Under the pieces are notes generated by a model. The model did not search any database. It was given only the letters and a program-made list of their open reading frames with translations, and was not told the origin of the DNA. 18,008 nt of DNA from Chthonomonas sp. UBA2387. Its GTDB lineage: Bacteria; Armatimonadota; Fimbriimonadia; Fimbriimonadales; Fimbriimonadaceae. The first letter of the stretch is position 1. The number at the start of each line of letters is the position of its first letter. The stretch spans positions 17,483 through 35,490 of the forward strand of contig DDSP01000042.1 of NCBI GenBank assembly GCA_002343445.1. Reading direction: 5' to 3'. The translations under genes were made by a program, and so were the position numbers. Positions 8,085 through 14,730 of this stretch are shown piece by piece.

Positions 8085-8997
8085 TGGCTGGGTCCCAGTT
8101 GGAGAAGTCGAAATCCGGGCGGAAGAGGTAGGCGTGGCAGCCGTACTGGTCGTACCACTCCAACGTGGATTCGTTACCACCCTCGTAGTGGGAGAACGGA
8201 TCGGTCCGAGGGTCGGTCAAGCCCGACGTGTAAACGCCCACCCGCCTCCATCGCGCCGAGGAGTCGGCATATCCGTAGATCAAGCCCCGGTTGTGGACGT
8301 CGTAGCCCGTTCCGCGCGTGTTCTTCGACATCCCGCTCTCTTGACCGTTGCCACCGGCTGAGAAGGAATCGCAAGTGGCCGACGGCGGGACGTATTGGCA
8401 CGGGGCTGCGCCGTTGCGGCAAATCATGTAAGGGTTGGCGTACGCCCAACCGACGAGCGCAGCCTTCCCACGACCGTTCCAGAACACCGGCAGATTCGAA
8501 GACGAGTTGACGGCCGAAGCCGGGTAGCCGTGCATCAGCCCGTTGTAGACGTAGCTGATCCCGCTCGGCAACGTGGCCGGAGGCACCACGTTCCCAAAGA
8601 TCGCTTGCACCACGCCGGTCACCTTCACGGAGGCGGGATCCTCCAAGATGGCGTAGCTCTTCATGTACGGTTGCACCGTGTTGGCCCAGAACCCCTGAAT
8701 AATCGCCCGCTGGGCGTTCGTCGGGTTGGGGAACCAATCGGGTGCTGGGACGAGACGGTCCCACGCGTAGCCGCGAGCCGTATCGTAGGGAACGTACGTG
8801 GTTGGAAACGTGTCGTCGTAGTCGGCGAGATAGAGCTGCGCCGACGTGCCGAGTTGCTTCACGTGCCCGATCGCCGTCGCCTTCTTGGCCGCCGATTTGG
8901 CCTGGGCGTAAACAGGGAAGAGCATCGCCGCCAAGATCGCGATGATCGCGATGACCACCAGCAGTTCGATGAGAGTGAAGGCGCGCGAACGGGTCAT
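8074..8997 (-). CDS. Type IV prepilin-like protein (class III signal peptide)
   Basis: The product is 307 residues. It starts MTRSRAFTLIELLVVIAI, a classical prepilin leader: a short basic stretch, predicted PilD cleavage between Ala6 and Phe7, and the conserved Glu at +5 of the mature protein. A hydrophobic N-terminal helix follows, running into YAQAKSAAKKATAIGHVKQL. The C-terminal domain is large and rich in Tyr, Asn, Trp and Pro, as in the big pseudopilins of Armatimonadota and Planctomycetota, which are usually multicopy. It lies 20 bp downstream of the third PilT gene and overlaps the lipoprotein gene, so it probably belongs to the same transcript. No clear Shine-Dalgarno sequence precedes the ATG. 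It is probably an inner-membrane-inserted pilin or pseudopilin; whether it is a major or minor subunit cannot be told. Confidence 0.9.
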   Translation of the reverse strand: MTRSRAFTLIELLVVIAIIAILAAMLFPVYAQAKSAAKKATAIGHVKQLGTSAQLYLADYDDTFPTTYVPYDTARGYAWDRLVPAPDWFPNPTNAQRAIIQGFWANTVQPYMKSYAILEDPASVKVTGVVQAIFGNVVPPATLPSGISYVYNGLMHGYPASAVNSSSNLPVFWNGRGKAALVGWAYANPYMICRNGAAPCQYVPPSATCDSFSAGGNGQESGMSKNTRGTGYDVHNRGLIYGYADSSARWRRVGVYTSGLTDPRTDPFSHYEGGNESTLEWYDQYGCHAYLFRPDFDFSNWDPANAF

Positions 8998-9017
8998 AGT
9001 GAATATTCTAGCGAAAA

Positions 9018-10202
9018 CTACTCGCGGCGGACCTGGGGCCGATTGGGCTGGCCGCGGACACCGGCCGCTGGCTTGGGCGCGCCCCCGGGTGCGTTGCCGC
9101 CTTGCCCGGTGTTGGCTTGGTTGGCTTCGTCCTTTTTGCCGAGCTCGATCAACCGGTCGAACTCGTTGGGGTCCTTGGCCTTGTACCGAGCGTCCTCGTA
9201 GGCGACGATGTCTCGCTCGACGAGCCGTGCAAGCGCTTGGTCGAGCGTCTGCATCTTGGCCCTCGCACCGGTTTGGATGAGCGAACCGATTTGGTAGGAC
9301 TTGTTCTCGCGGATGAGGTTTCGCACAGCGCTTGTCGCGACGAGAACTTCGAACGCGGCGGCGCGACCTGCAGCATCCGCCCGGCGCACCAGCGTCTGCG
9401 AAATGACGCCGACCAAGTTCACCGACAACTGCATGCGGATCTGCTGCTGCGAGTGGATGGGGAAGACGTCCACGATGCGGTCCACGGTCTGAACCGCGTC
9501 CACGGTGTGCAACGTGCCGAACACCAGGTGGCCCGTTTCTGCAGCGGTGATCGCGAGGTGAATCGTCTCCAAATCGCGCATTTCACCCACTAGGATGACG
9601 TCGGGGTCTTGGCGCAACACGTACTTCAAGGCGTTGGCGAAGCTGAGCGTGTCGGACTCGAGTTCGCGTTGGTTGATGAGCGCAGTATGGTCGTCGTGGA
9701 CGAACTCGATGGGGTCCTCGACGGTGACGATGTGATCGTGCCGTGTCCGGTTGATCCGGTCCACCATCGCCGCCTGCGTGGTGGATTTGCCCGAACCCGC
9801 GGGCCCCGTCACCAGAACCAGTCCGCGTGGCCGTTCGATGAAGTCGTAGCACGCTGCCGGGAGTTCGAGATCCTCCATGTTCTGGATTTCGTACGGAATC
9901 ACACGGAACGCGGCCTGCACCACGCCTCGCTGCTGGTAGGCGTTGCCACGAAACCGAGAGACCCCCACGACCTCGAACGAAAAGTCGAGTTCCTGAATCT
10001 TCTTGAACCGCTCGACCTGCTCGGGTTTGAGCATCGAGAACAGGTCGTTCCTGAACTGCTCGGGCGAGTACGCGGCAACGTCGTCAAGGTAGACCAGATC
10101 GCCATGGACTCGGACGTAGATCTTGCCCGTATCCACCTTGAAGTGGAGGTCGGACCCCTGCATCTGGACGCAGCGCTCGAGCAATCCTCTAATGTTCGGC
10201 AA
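9018..10202 (-). CDS. PilT-family pilus retraction ATPase, third of three tandem copies
   Basis: This hexameric cytoplasmic ATPase of the PilT/PilU group would power pilus depolymerisation at the inner-membrane base of a type IV pilus. The product is 394 residues. Seen: an N-terminal PAS-like domain (1-~110), Walker A GPAGSGKS (133-140), Asp box TVEDPIEF (160-167), Walker B DVILVGEMRD (201-210), His box TGHLVFGTLHT (223-233) and the C-terminal VRNLIRE motif of true PilT. After about residue 355 comes a Gly/Pro/Asn/Gln-rich low-complexity tail ending QPNRPQVRRE, which the two sister copies lack. Translation starts at TTG 10202, 5 nt after a strong GGAGGG, and overlaps the end of the preceding copy by 14 bp, so the two are probably translationally coupled. 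Confidence 0.92.
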   Translation of the reverse strand: MPNIRGLLERCVQMQGSDLHFKVDTGKIYVRVHGDLVYLDDVAAYSPEQFRNDLFSMLKPEQVERFKKIQELDFSFEVVGVSRFRGNAYQQRGVVQAAFRVIPYEIQNMEDLELPAACYDFIERPRGLVLVTGPAGSGKSTTQAAMVDRINRTRHDHIVTVEDPIEFVHDDHTALINQRELESDTLSFANALKYVLRQDPDVILVGEMRDLETIHLAITAAETGHLVFGTLHTVDAVQTVDRIVDVFPIHSQQQIRMQLSVNLVGVISQTLVRRADAAGRAAAFEVLVATSAVRNLIRENKSYQIGSLIQTGARAKMQTLDQALARLVERDIVAYEDARYKAKDPNEFDRLIELGKKDEANQANTGQGGNAPGGAPKPAAGVRGQPNRPQVRRE

Positions 10203-11289
10203 GGAGTCCCTCCGTCAGGCCCTGCTTCTCGGCGCGCACGCGGAAGTCCACCGCGTTCGAACTCTTGGAAAGGGCGTGCTCGTAGTCGATCCGCTTCTCG
10301 CGAAGCAGCTGAAGGAGATGGCCGTCCAGCGTTTGCATGCCCAAGTGGGCGCCGGTCTGGATGTCCATGTAAATCTGGTGCGTCTTGCCGTCGCGGATCA
10401 GCGTCCGAACCGCGGGGGTGGCGACCAGAACCTCGAAGGCGGCGACACGAGACAGACCGTCCGTCGTGGGGAGCAAGGTCTGGCTGATAACCGCTTGAAG
10501 CGTGACGCTGAGCTGCGTGCGGATTTGCTCCTGCTGCTCGGGATCGAACACGTCCACGATGCGGTCGATCGTTTGCGCCGCGTCCACGGTGTGAAGCGTC
10601 GAGAACACCAAGTGGCCGGTTTCGGCCGCGGTGATCGCCAACTGGATCGTCTCCAAATCGCGCATCTCGCCAACCAGAATGACGTCCGGGTTCTGGCGCA
10701 TGACGTGCTTCAGCGCTTCCGCGAAGCTGTGGGTGTCCGTGCCAAGTTCACGCTGGTTGATGATGGACTCGAGATCGGCGTGAACGTACTCGATCGGGTC
10801 CTCGATCGTCATGATGTGGCTGCGGCGGTTTGTGTTGATGTGGTTGATCATCGCCGCCAGCGACGTGGATTTGCCCGAACCCGTCGGCCCCGTGACCAGA
10901 ATCAGGCCGCGCGGCAGGAGCGAGAGCTTCTTCGTCACCTGCGGAACGCCGAGCTCGTCGATCGTCTTGACCTTGAACGGGATGACGCGGAACACGGCGC
11001 CGATGTTGCCGCGTTGCCAAAACATGTTGACGCGGAATCGCGACAGGCCCGGGACCATGTAGGAGAGGTCAACCTCTTTGAACTCGTCCAGCCGTCTCTT
11101 GCGATCCGGATTCAAGATGCTGAGGAGCAGTTCGCGGGTCTCCTCCGAGGAAAGGGGAGGATGGTTCGAGCGAGTGAGCTTGCCGTGAATCCGCATCACG
11201 GGAGGGTTGCCCGCCTTGATGTGCAGGTCGCTCGCCTCTCGGGCGACCAGTTCTCTCAGGAGATTGTCGAGCTTGTCAGTGGCGGCCAA
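10189..11289 (-). CDS. pilT: PilT twitching-motility ATPase, second of three tandem copies
   Basis: Of the three copies this is closest to canonical PilT in length (366 residues) and motifs. Seen: N-terminal SDLHIKAG (20-27), Walker A GPTGSGKS (134-141), Asp box TIEDPIEYVH (161-170), Walker B DVILVGEMRD (202-211), His box TGHLVFSTLHT (224-234), and the retraction motif region TPAVRTLIRDGKTHQ with GAHLGMQTLD. The start is TTG at 11289, with GGAG 5 nt upstream that lies partly in the 12-bp gap after the first copy. It should be the main retraction motor, acting against a PilB-type extension ATPase, but none is encoded here. Confidence 0.94.
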   Translation of the reverse strand: MAATDKLDNLLRELVAREASDLHIKAGNPPVMRIHGKLTRSNHPPLSSEETRELLLSILNPDRKRRLDEFKEVDLSYMVPGLSRFRVNMFWQRGNIGAVFRVIPFKVKTIDELGVPQVTKKLSLLPRGLILVTGPTGSGKSTSLAAMINHINTNRRSHIMTIEDPIEYVHADLESIINQRELGTDTHSFAEALKHVMRQNPDVILVGEMRDLETIQLAITAAETGHLVFSTLHTVDAAQTIDRIVDVFDPEQQEQIRTQLSVTLQAVISQTLLPTTDGLSRVAAFEVLVATPAVRTLIRDGKTHQIYMDIQTGAHLGMQTLDGHLLQLLREKRIDYEHALSKSSNAVDFRVRAEKQGLTEGLLAEH

Positions 11290-11301
11290 ATTCGCTCCAG
11301 T

Positions 11302-12384
11302 TCAGCGTCGCAGCATCTGCTTGAGTTCGGAAAGGATGCCCGCGTATTGCATCGCGGTCTCGGCGGTGATCACGCCATCTTTCACGTGCTTCACCAAGCT
11401 TTGGTTCATGGTCTGCATGCCCCAGTAGTTGTCCGGCTCCCGCATCAGGTCGTAGAGGTCGGTGAAGTGTCCATCTTCGATCTTCTTGCTGACCGTCGGC
11501 GAGGCGACCAAGATCTCGCACGCGGCGACCCGACCCTCTCCATCGGCCCGGGGAACCAGCTTTTGGGCGATGATCGCGCGAAGGGAACCCGCCAAGCGAA
11601 GGCAAAGGTGGTTCTTTTCGTGCGGCGGAAACATGTTGATGATGCGGTCCAGGGTCTCGTAGGCGCTGGACGTGTGGACCGTGGAGAACACCAAGTGGCC
11701 CGTTTCACCGGCTTGAAGAGCCACGTTCATCGTCTTGATGTCGCGCATTTCACCGATGAGGATCACGTCGGGCGCTTCGCGGACGACGGCGCGGAGTGCA
11801 GGCTCGAAGTCGTCGGTGTCGATGCCGACCTCGCGTTGGCTGACGTACGCTTCCTTGTCCTGGTGGACGAATTCGAGGGGATCTTCGACCGTGACGATGT
11901 GCGCCTTGCGGCTGCGGTTGATGATGTCGATCATCGCCGCGAGCGTCGTGGTCTTACCGGAGCCCGTTGGACCGGTGACAAGAACAAGGCCCTGGCGGTG
12001 CTTGACGACCTCGGCGAGAGAGGGCGGCATGCCGAGCTCCTCCAAGCCTCGAATCGTCAGGGGGATGATGCGGCAGACGGCTGCGGTGACGCCTCGCTGC
12101 TTGTACACGTTGGTTCGGACGCGGCAGTGGTTTCCGACGTTGAAGCCCAGGTCCATTTCGTGGTGGGCCGCAAAGTGCTCCCGTTGGCGATCGGTCATCA
12201 ACTCGCTCAGCATGCGGTGAGCGTTCACAGGGTCGATGACCGGCCAGTCGCCGGGCATGGGCTGAACTTGGCTGTCCTTCTTGATGAAGGGCCTCGAACC
12301 TCCCTTGACCATGACGTCGGAAGCCTTGAGCTCGTACCCAACGTCGATCAATTGCTGCATTGTAAGTGTGGAAGCGTCCGTCAT
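11302..12384 (-). CDS. PilT/PilU-like ATPase, first of three tandem copies, divergent C-terminal motif
   Basis: The product is 360 residues. ATG 12384 is chosen because GGAGGG ends 3 nt upstream; the frame stays open upstream to 12537 but with no supporting signal. Seen: N-terminal SDVMVKGGSRPFIKKD (22-37), Walker A GPTGSGKT (138-145), Asp box TVEDPLEF (165-172), Walker B DVILIGEMRD (206-215) and His box TGHLVFSTVHT (228-238), so ATP hydrolysis should be intact. The stretch where PilT has the conserved AIRNLIRE-like motif reads PTVSKKIEDGHFTDLYDLM here, with the key arginine gone. This resembles the accessory paralog PilU, which needs PilT to support retraction. The PilU-like role is an inference from this motif. 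It lies 46 bp after the membrane protein gene and 12 bp before the second copy. Confidence 0.92.
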   Translation of the reverse strand: MTDASTLTMQQLIDVGYELKASDVMVKGGSRPFIKKDSQVQPMPGDWPVIDPVNAHRMLSELMTDRQREHFAAHHEMDLGFNVGNHCRVRTNVYKQRGVTAAVCRIIPLTIRGLEELGMPPSLAEVVKHRQGLVLVTGPTGSGKTTTLAAMIDIINRSRKAHIVTVEDPLEFVHQDKEAYVSQREVGIDTDDFEPALRAVVREAPDVILIGEMRDIKTMNVALQAGETGHLVFSTVHTSSAYETLDRIINMFPPHEKNHLCLRLAGSLRAIIAQKLVPRADGEGRVAACEILVASPTVSKKIEDGHFTDLYDLMREPDNYWGMQTMNQSLVKHVKDGVITAETAMQYAGILSELKQMLRR

Positions 12385-12430
12385 GATCCCTCCGTAGCCT
12401 CGCGTAGCGCTACACTCGGCCGCCGCCGCA

Positions 12431-13150
12431 TCAGCGTTTTGAACCTGAGCCGAGCACGGCGAAGTATACCAAAGCACCCACGGCAAGGGCGCCAACAACG
12501 ACGATCGCCGCGAGGATGCCGACCGGCATGCCGCCACTGGTCGGAGCGGCTTCCTTGGGCGTTTCGCGGACCAACGAGTCCGGAATCTCGATCTTCTCCG
12601 GGTCCTGCGTCCTGAGCACCACCATGTACTCGATGAATGCGGGATTCGAATTCCAACGCCCTTCGACGGCGGCCGTGTCGTTCGCGAACGCCCGCAGCGT
12701 CTGGGGCGTCGGCGTCATCCCGACCACGTTCAGGGCAATGGCGTCCACCACGTGGGCTTCGGGCGCCCCGGCGAACGCCTGAGCGACGGGCTGAAGGCGA
12801 ACCGAGCCCGTGGCGGCGTCCGTGATCCCGAACGCACCGAACTGTGCCCGAACAAACCGTAACGGGCGGTCGCCCCCAAGATCCTTGCTCTCGACCACCA
12901 GTCCCCGAATCTCCGAGGGCAGCCGAGTCCCCAAGGCCGCGATCTGCTGCCGAAGCAGTTCGGGCGGGTAATCCTCCTGGATGATCGTCACCTCGACCTG
13001 GTCGAAGGGAACGCCGGTTTTCGTCACGACAATCTGGACGTCCGAGCCGGTCAAAGTGAAGAGAGATTCACTTTGAACTTGTGCTGAACACAGGCTGGAT
13101 GCAAGCGTTCCACCCAGCAGCAACAAATGGGGCGCGCGCAGTGAAAGCAA
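12431..13150 (-). CDS. Unrecognised exported protein with a C-terminal membrane anchor, first gene of the pilT operon
   Basis: I recognise no family. From a proposed TTG start at 13150 (AAAGGGG about 11 nt upstream) the product is 239 residues. It opens LLSLRAPHLLLLGGTLASSLCSAQ (initiator Leu read as Met), a good Sec signal peptide cleaved near CSA-Q, possibly as a lipoprotein. Next comes an extracytoplasmic domain of ~170 residues starting FTLTGSDVQIVV and containing several beta-rich segments. A Pro/Glu/Ala linker follows, then one transmembrane helix (about 210-232, GILAAIVVVGALAVGALVYF) and a short GSGSKR cytoplasmic tail. This is type I membrane topology with a positive-inside tail. Longer in-frame starts up to 13288 would run into the greA start region and bury the signal peptide. 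TATCAT (13189-13194, minus strand) is a possible -10 box about 40 bp before the TTG. Its place at the head of three PilT genes suggests a link to the pilus; the start remains uncertain. Confidence 0.75.
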   Translation of the reverse strand: MLSLRAPHLLLLGGTLASSLCSAQVQSESLFTLTGSDVQIVVTKTGVPFDQVEVTIIQEDYPPELLRQQIAALGTRLPSEIRGLVVESKDLGGDRPLRFVRAQFGAFGITDAATGSVRLQPVAQAFAGAPEAHVVDAIALNVVGMTPTPQTLRAFANDTAAVEGRWNSNPAFIEYMVVLRTQDPEKIEIPDSLVRETPKEAAPTSGGMPVGILAAIVVVGALAVGALVYFAVLGSGSKR

Positions 13151-13205
13151 CCGGCTGATGGCCCCTTTCGATCCACGCAATGGAACCGATGATAGGGCTC
13201 GTCCG

Positions 13206-13234
13206 TTGAAAAGGCGACGCACGCGGATTATAAT
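13206..13234 (+). promoter_or_regulatory. Sigma70-type promoter of greA
   Basis: TTGAAA (13206-13211) and a perfect TATAAT (13229-13234) are separated by exactly 17 bp. Transcription would start near 13241, giving a leader of about 30 nt before the greA ATG at 13272. It sits in the divergent region between greA and the pilT operon, and no promoter of equal quality is seen on the opposite strand. Confidence 0.8.
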
Positions 13235-13271
13235 AGCGCACCGCACCACTGCGTCGGCCACAGATATCAAG

Positions 13272-13778
13272 ATGAGCGACCACCCCACTCACGTCGAAGC
13301 AGGTTCAGAAACCTGGCTGACTCCGGAAGGCTACCAGCGCATGAAGGAAGAACTTCACCACCTGACCATGGTGAAGCGGCCCGAGATCGCCGACCGTATC
13401 CGCGACAGCCAACAGCACGGCGAGTTCAGCGAAGACAACAGCGAACTCGACGAAGTCAAGTTCGAGCAGGCCATGGTGGAGAACCGCATCGGCGACCTCA
13501 AGATGCTGTTCTCGACGGCGCGCATCTTGGAGCCCGACAACATTCCCACCGACCGAGTGGGAATCGGGTCGTTCGTCAAGGTGCGCGACACGCAGTACGG
13601 CGAAGAGTTCGAAGTCCGCATCGTGTGCAGCGTCGAATCCGACCCAGACCGCGATTACATTTCCAACGAGTCGCCCATGGGCTCGTCGCTGCTGGGGTCC
13701 GCCGTGGGCCAGCACGTCACCGTCGAGGCGCCTCTGGGCCGACAAGTCTACGACGTTCTCGAAATCCGAAGGGCCTAG
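13272..13778 (+). CDS. greA: Transcription elongation factor GreA
   Basis: GreA enters the RNA polymerase secondary channel and stimulates cleavage of backtracked RNA. The product is 168 residues, slightly longer than the usual 158. The N-terminal coiled coil begins LTPEGYQRMKEELHHL and carries the acidic tip GEFSEDNSELDE, the site that positions the catalytic metal. The C-terminal FKBP-like domain includes VGIGSFVKVRDTQYGEEFEV, with ISNESPMGSSLLG and VEAPLGRQVYDVLEI near the end. ATG 13272 gives the expected start of the coiled coil; a longer frame from 13158 would run across the promoter. The Shine-Dalgarno sequence is weak. The gene is divergent from the pilT operon and followed after 82 bp by secE. 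Confidence 0.96.
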   Translation: MSDHPTHVEAGSETWLTPEGYQRMKEELHHLTMVKRPEIADRIRDSQQHGEFSEDNSELDEVKFEQAMVENRIGDLKMLFSTARILEPDNIPTDRVGIGSFVKVRDTQYGEEFEVRIVCSVESDPDRDYISNESPMGSSLLGSAVGQHVTVEAPLGRQVYDVLEIRRA

Positions 13779-13804
13779 ACACGCGAGGGAGACCGAGTTT
13801 GCGC

Positions 13805-13810
13805 TATAAT
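13805..13810 (+). promoter_or_regulatory. Probable -10 box for secE-nusG
   Basis: A perfect TATAAT lies 50 bp upstream of the secE ATG and 26 bp past the greA stop, which predicts a start near 13817 and a leader of about 44 nt. No good -35 hexamer is found 16-18 bp upstream, so the promoter may be weak or activator-dependent, and secE may also be read through from greA. Confidence 0.45.
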
Positions 13811-13860
13811 GCGCACATCCCCCTACGGTCCCGCGCCCGTTGGGCGTGATCAGGTCCAGA

Positions 13861-14106
13861 ATGGAAGAAGCGAAAGTCACTCGGCCATCGGGTTCGGTTC
13901 CCGTGCCGCGCATGCGGCGCGGATTCAAGACGTTCATCAACGAGGTCATCCGCGAAATGAAGCGGGTCACGTGGCCGTCTCGGCCCGAGACCAACCGCTT
14001 GACCGGCGTCGTGCTGGTCATCTGCGGCATCTTGGTGCTCGTGCTCTTCCTCATGGGGCTGCTGGTGGGCAGCGCCCTCGACCTTCTGTTGCAGAACACC
14101 CGCTAA
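13861..14106 (+). CDS. secE: Preprotein translocase subunit SecE
   Basis: SecE is the essential small subunit that clamps SecY in the SecYEG channel. The 81-residue product has the short single-helix form found in most bacteria. It shows the conserved amphipathic helix motif FINEVIREMKRVTWPSRPE, then one transmembrane segment (TGVVLVICGILVLVLFLMG). ATG 13861 is preferred, with AGG 7 nt upstream; an in-frame TTG at 13840 would add seven residues without family support. It is followed 7 bp later by nusG, the usual pair. Confidence 0.96.
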   Translation: MEEAKVTRPSGSVPVPRMRRGFKTFINEVIREMKRVTWPSRPETNRLTGVVLVICGILVLVLFLMGLLVGSALDLLLQNTR

Positions 14107-14113
14107 GGAGCCC

Positions 14114-14641
14114 ATGCCCAAATCCTGGTACGCCGTCCACACCATCGCGGGTCATGAGAACAAGGTCAAAGACGTTCTCACGCGTCGCGCGCAAGTTCAA
14201 CACCTTTGGGAAGTCGACATCGACGACGTCCTCATCCCCACCGAGCAAGAGTCCGCCATGCGGGCGGGCAAGCGCACCGTGGTCAAGAAGAAGGTCTTCC
14301 CGGGCTACATCTTGGTGAAGATGGTCCTGACCGACGAAGCCTTCAAGCTCGTCAAGTCCACCAGCGGTGTGACCGGCTTCGTCCAGAGCGGCAACCGTCC
14401 CGTGCCTCTGGAGGACTACGAGGTCCAACGGATTCTCCGAAACCTCGAATCCAGCGAGATGACCCCCAAGGTCTCCTGGGAAAAGGGCGAGACGATCCGC
14501 GTCGTGGACGGTCCGTTCGTGGACTACAGCGGCAAAATCGAGGAAGTCAACGCCGAGCGCGAGCGCCTCAAGGTGCTCATCAACATCTTTGGCCGCGATA
14601 CGCCAGTCGAGCTCGAGTTCAATCAGGTCGAGAAACTCTAG
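14114..14641 (+). CDS. nusG: Transcription termination/antitermination factor NusG
   Basis: NusG binds the RNA polymerase clamp, increases processivity and couples transcription to Rho or ribosomes. The 175-residue product has the N-terminal NGN domain (SWYAVHTIAGHENKVKD, then KKKVFPGYILVKM, then SGVTGFVQSGNRPVPL) and the C-terminal KOW domain (KGETIRVVDGPFVDYSGKIE, then LINIFGRDTPVELEF). AAGGAG lies 4 nt before the ATG. It forms an operon with secE. The gene order then changes: rplK and rplA, which follow nusG in most bacteria, are absent, and the next genes are on the other strand. Confidence 0.97.
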   Translation: MPKSWYAVHTIAGHENKVKDVLTRRAQVQHLWEVDIDDVLIPTEQESAMRAGKRTVVKKKVFPGYILVKMVLTDEAFKLVKSTSGVTGFVQSGNRPVPLEDYEVQRILRNLESSEMTPKVSWEKGETIRVVDGPFVDYSGKIEEVNAERERLKVLINIFGRDTPVELEFNQVEKL

Positions 14642-14651
14642 ACGGACGCTC

Positions 14652-14712
14652 CTGGAGGGGCACACTCCGTTGTGCCCTTGAACGATGGACCCGACAGAGC
14701 GGGTCCCTCCAG
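14652..14712. repeat. Palindromic element forming a three-way junction, REP-like
   Basis: The 61 bp fold on paper into three perfect contiguous stems. The outer stem is CTGGAG (14652-14657) with CTCCAG (14707-14712). Hairpin 1 is GGGCACA (14658-14664) with TGTGCCC (14671-14677) around CTCCGT. Hairpin 2 is GGACCCG (14687-14693) with CGGGTCC (14700-14706) around ACAGAG. The only unpaired joint is 9 nt between the two hairpins. It begins 10 bp after the nusG stop and ends 18 bp from the mature 3' end of the selenocysteine tRNA on the other strand. It could serve as a bidirectional transcript end between the convergent units, although no T-run follows, or be one copy of a dispersed extragenic repeat. 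No second copy was found in this window. Confidence 0.65.
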
Positions 14713-14730
14713 ATCGCAGTCGTGGAAGCT

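Noticed and set aside
12404..12413. Palindrome GTAGCGCTAC between the anchored-protein gene and the first pilT
   Set aside because: A 10-bp self-complementary site without a loop is weak evidence for an operator or hairpin; it is not repeated at other promoters in the window.
12385..12433. Possible selenocysteine read-through of the TGA that ends the anchored-protein gene
   Set aside because: Read-through would add only a few residues (CGGGRV) before the next stop, and no convincing SECIS hairpin follows the TGA.
10123..12615. An 830-codon open frame on the plus strand antisense to all three pilT genes
   Set aside because: It mirrors GC-rich codon structure of the pilT copies, its translation shows Arg/Val/Asp/His-rich artefact composition repeated three times, and all three genes on the other strand have complete motifs.
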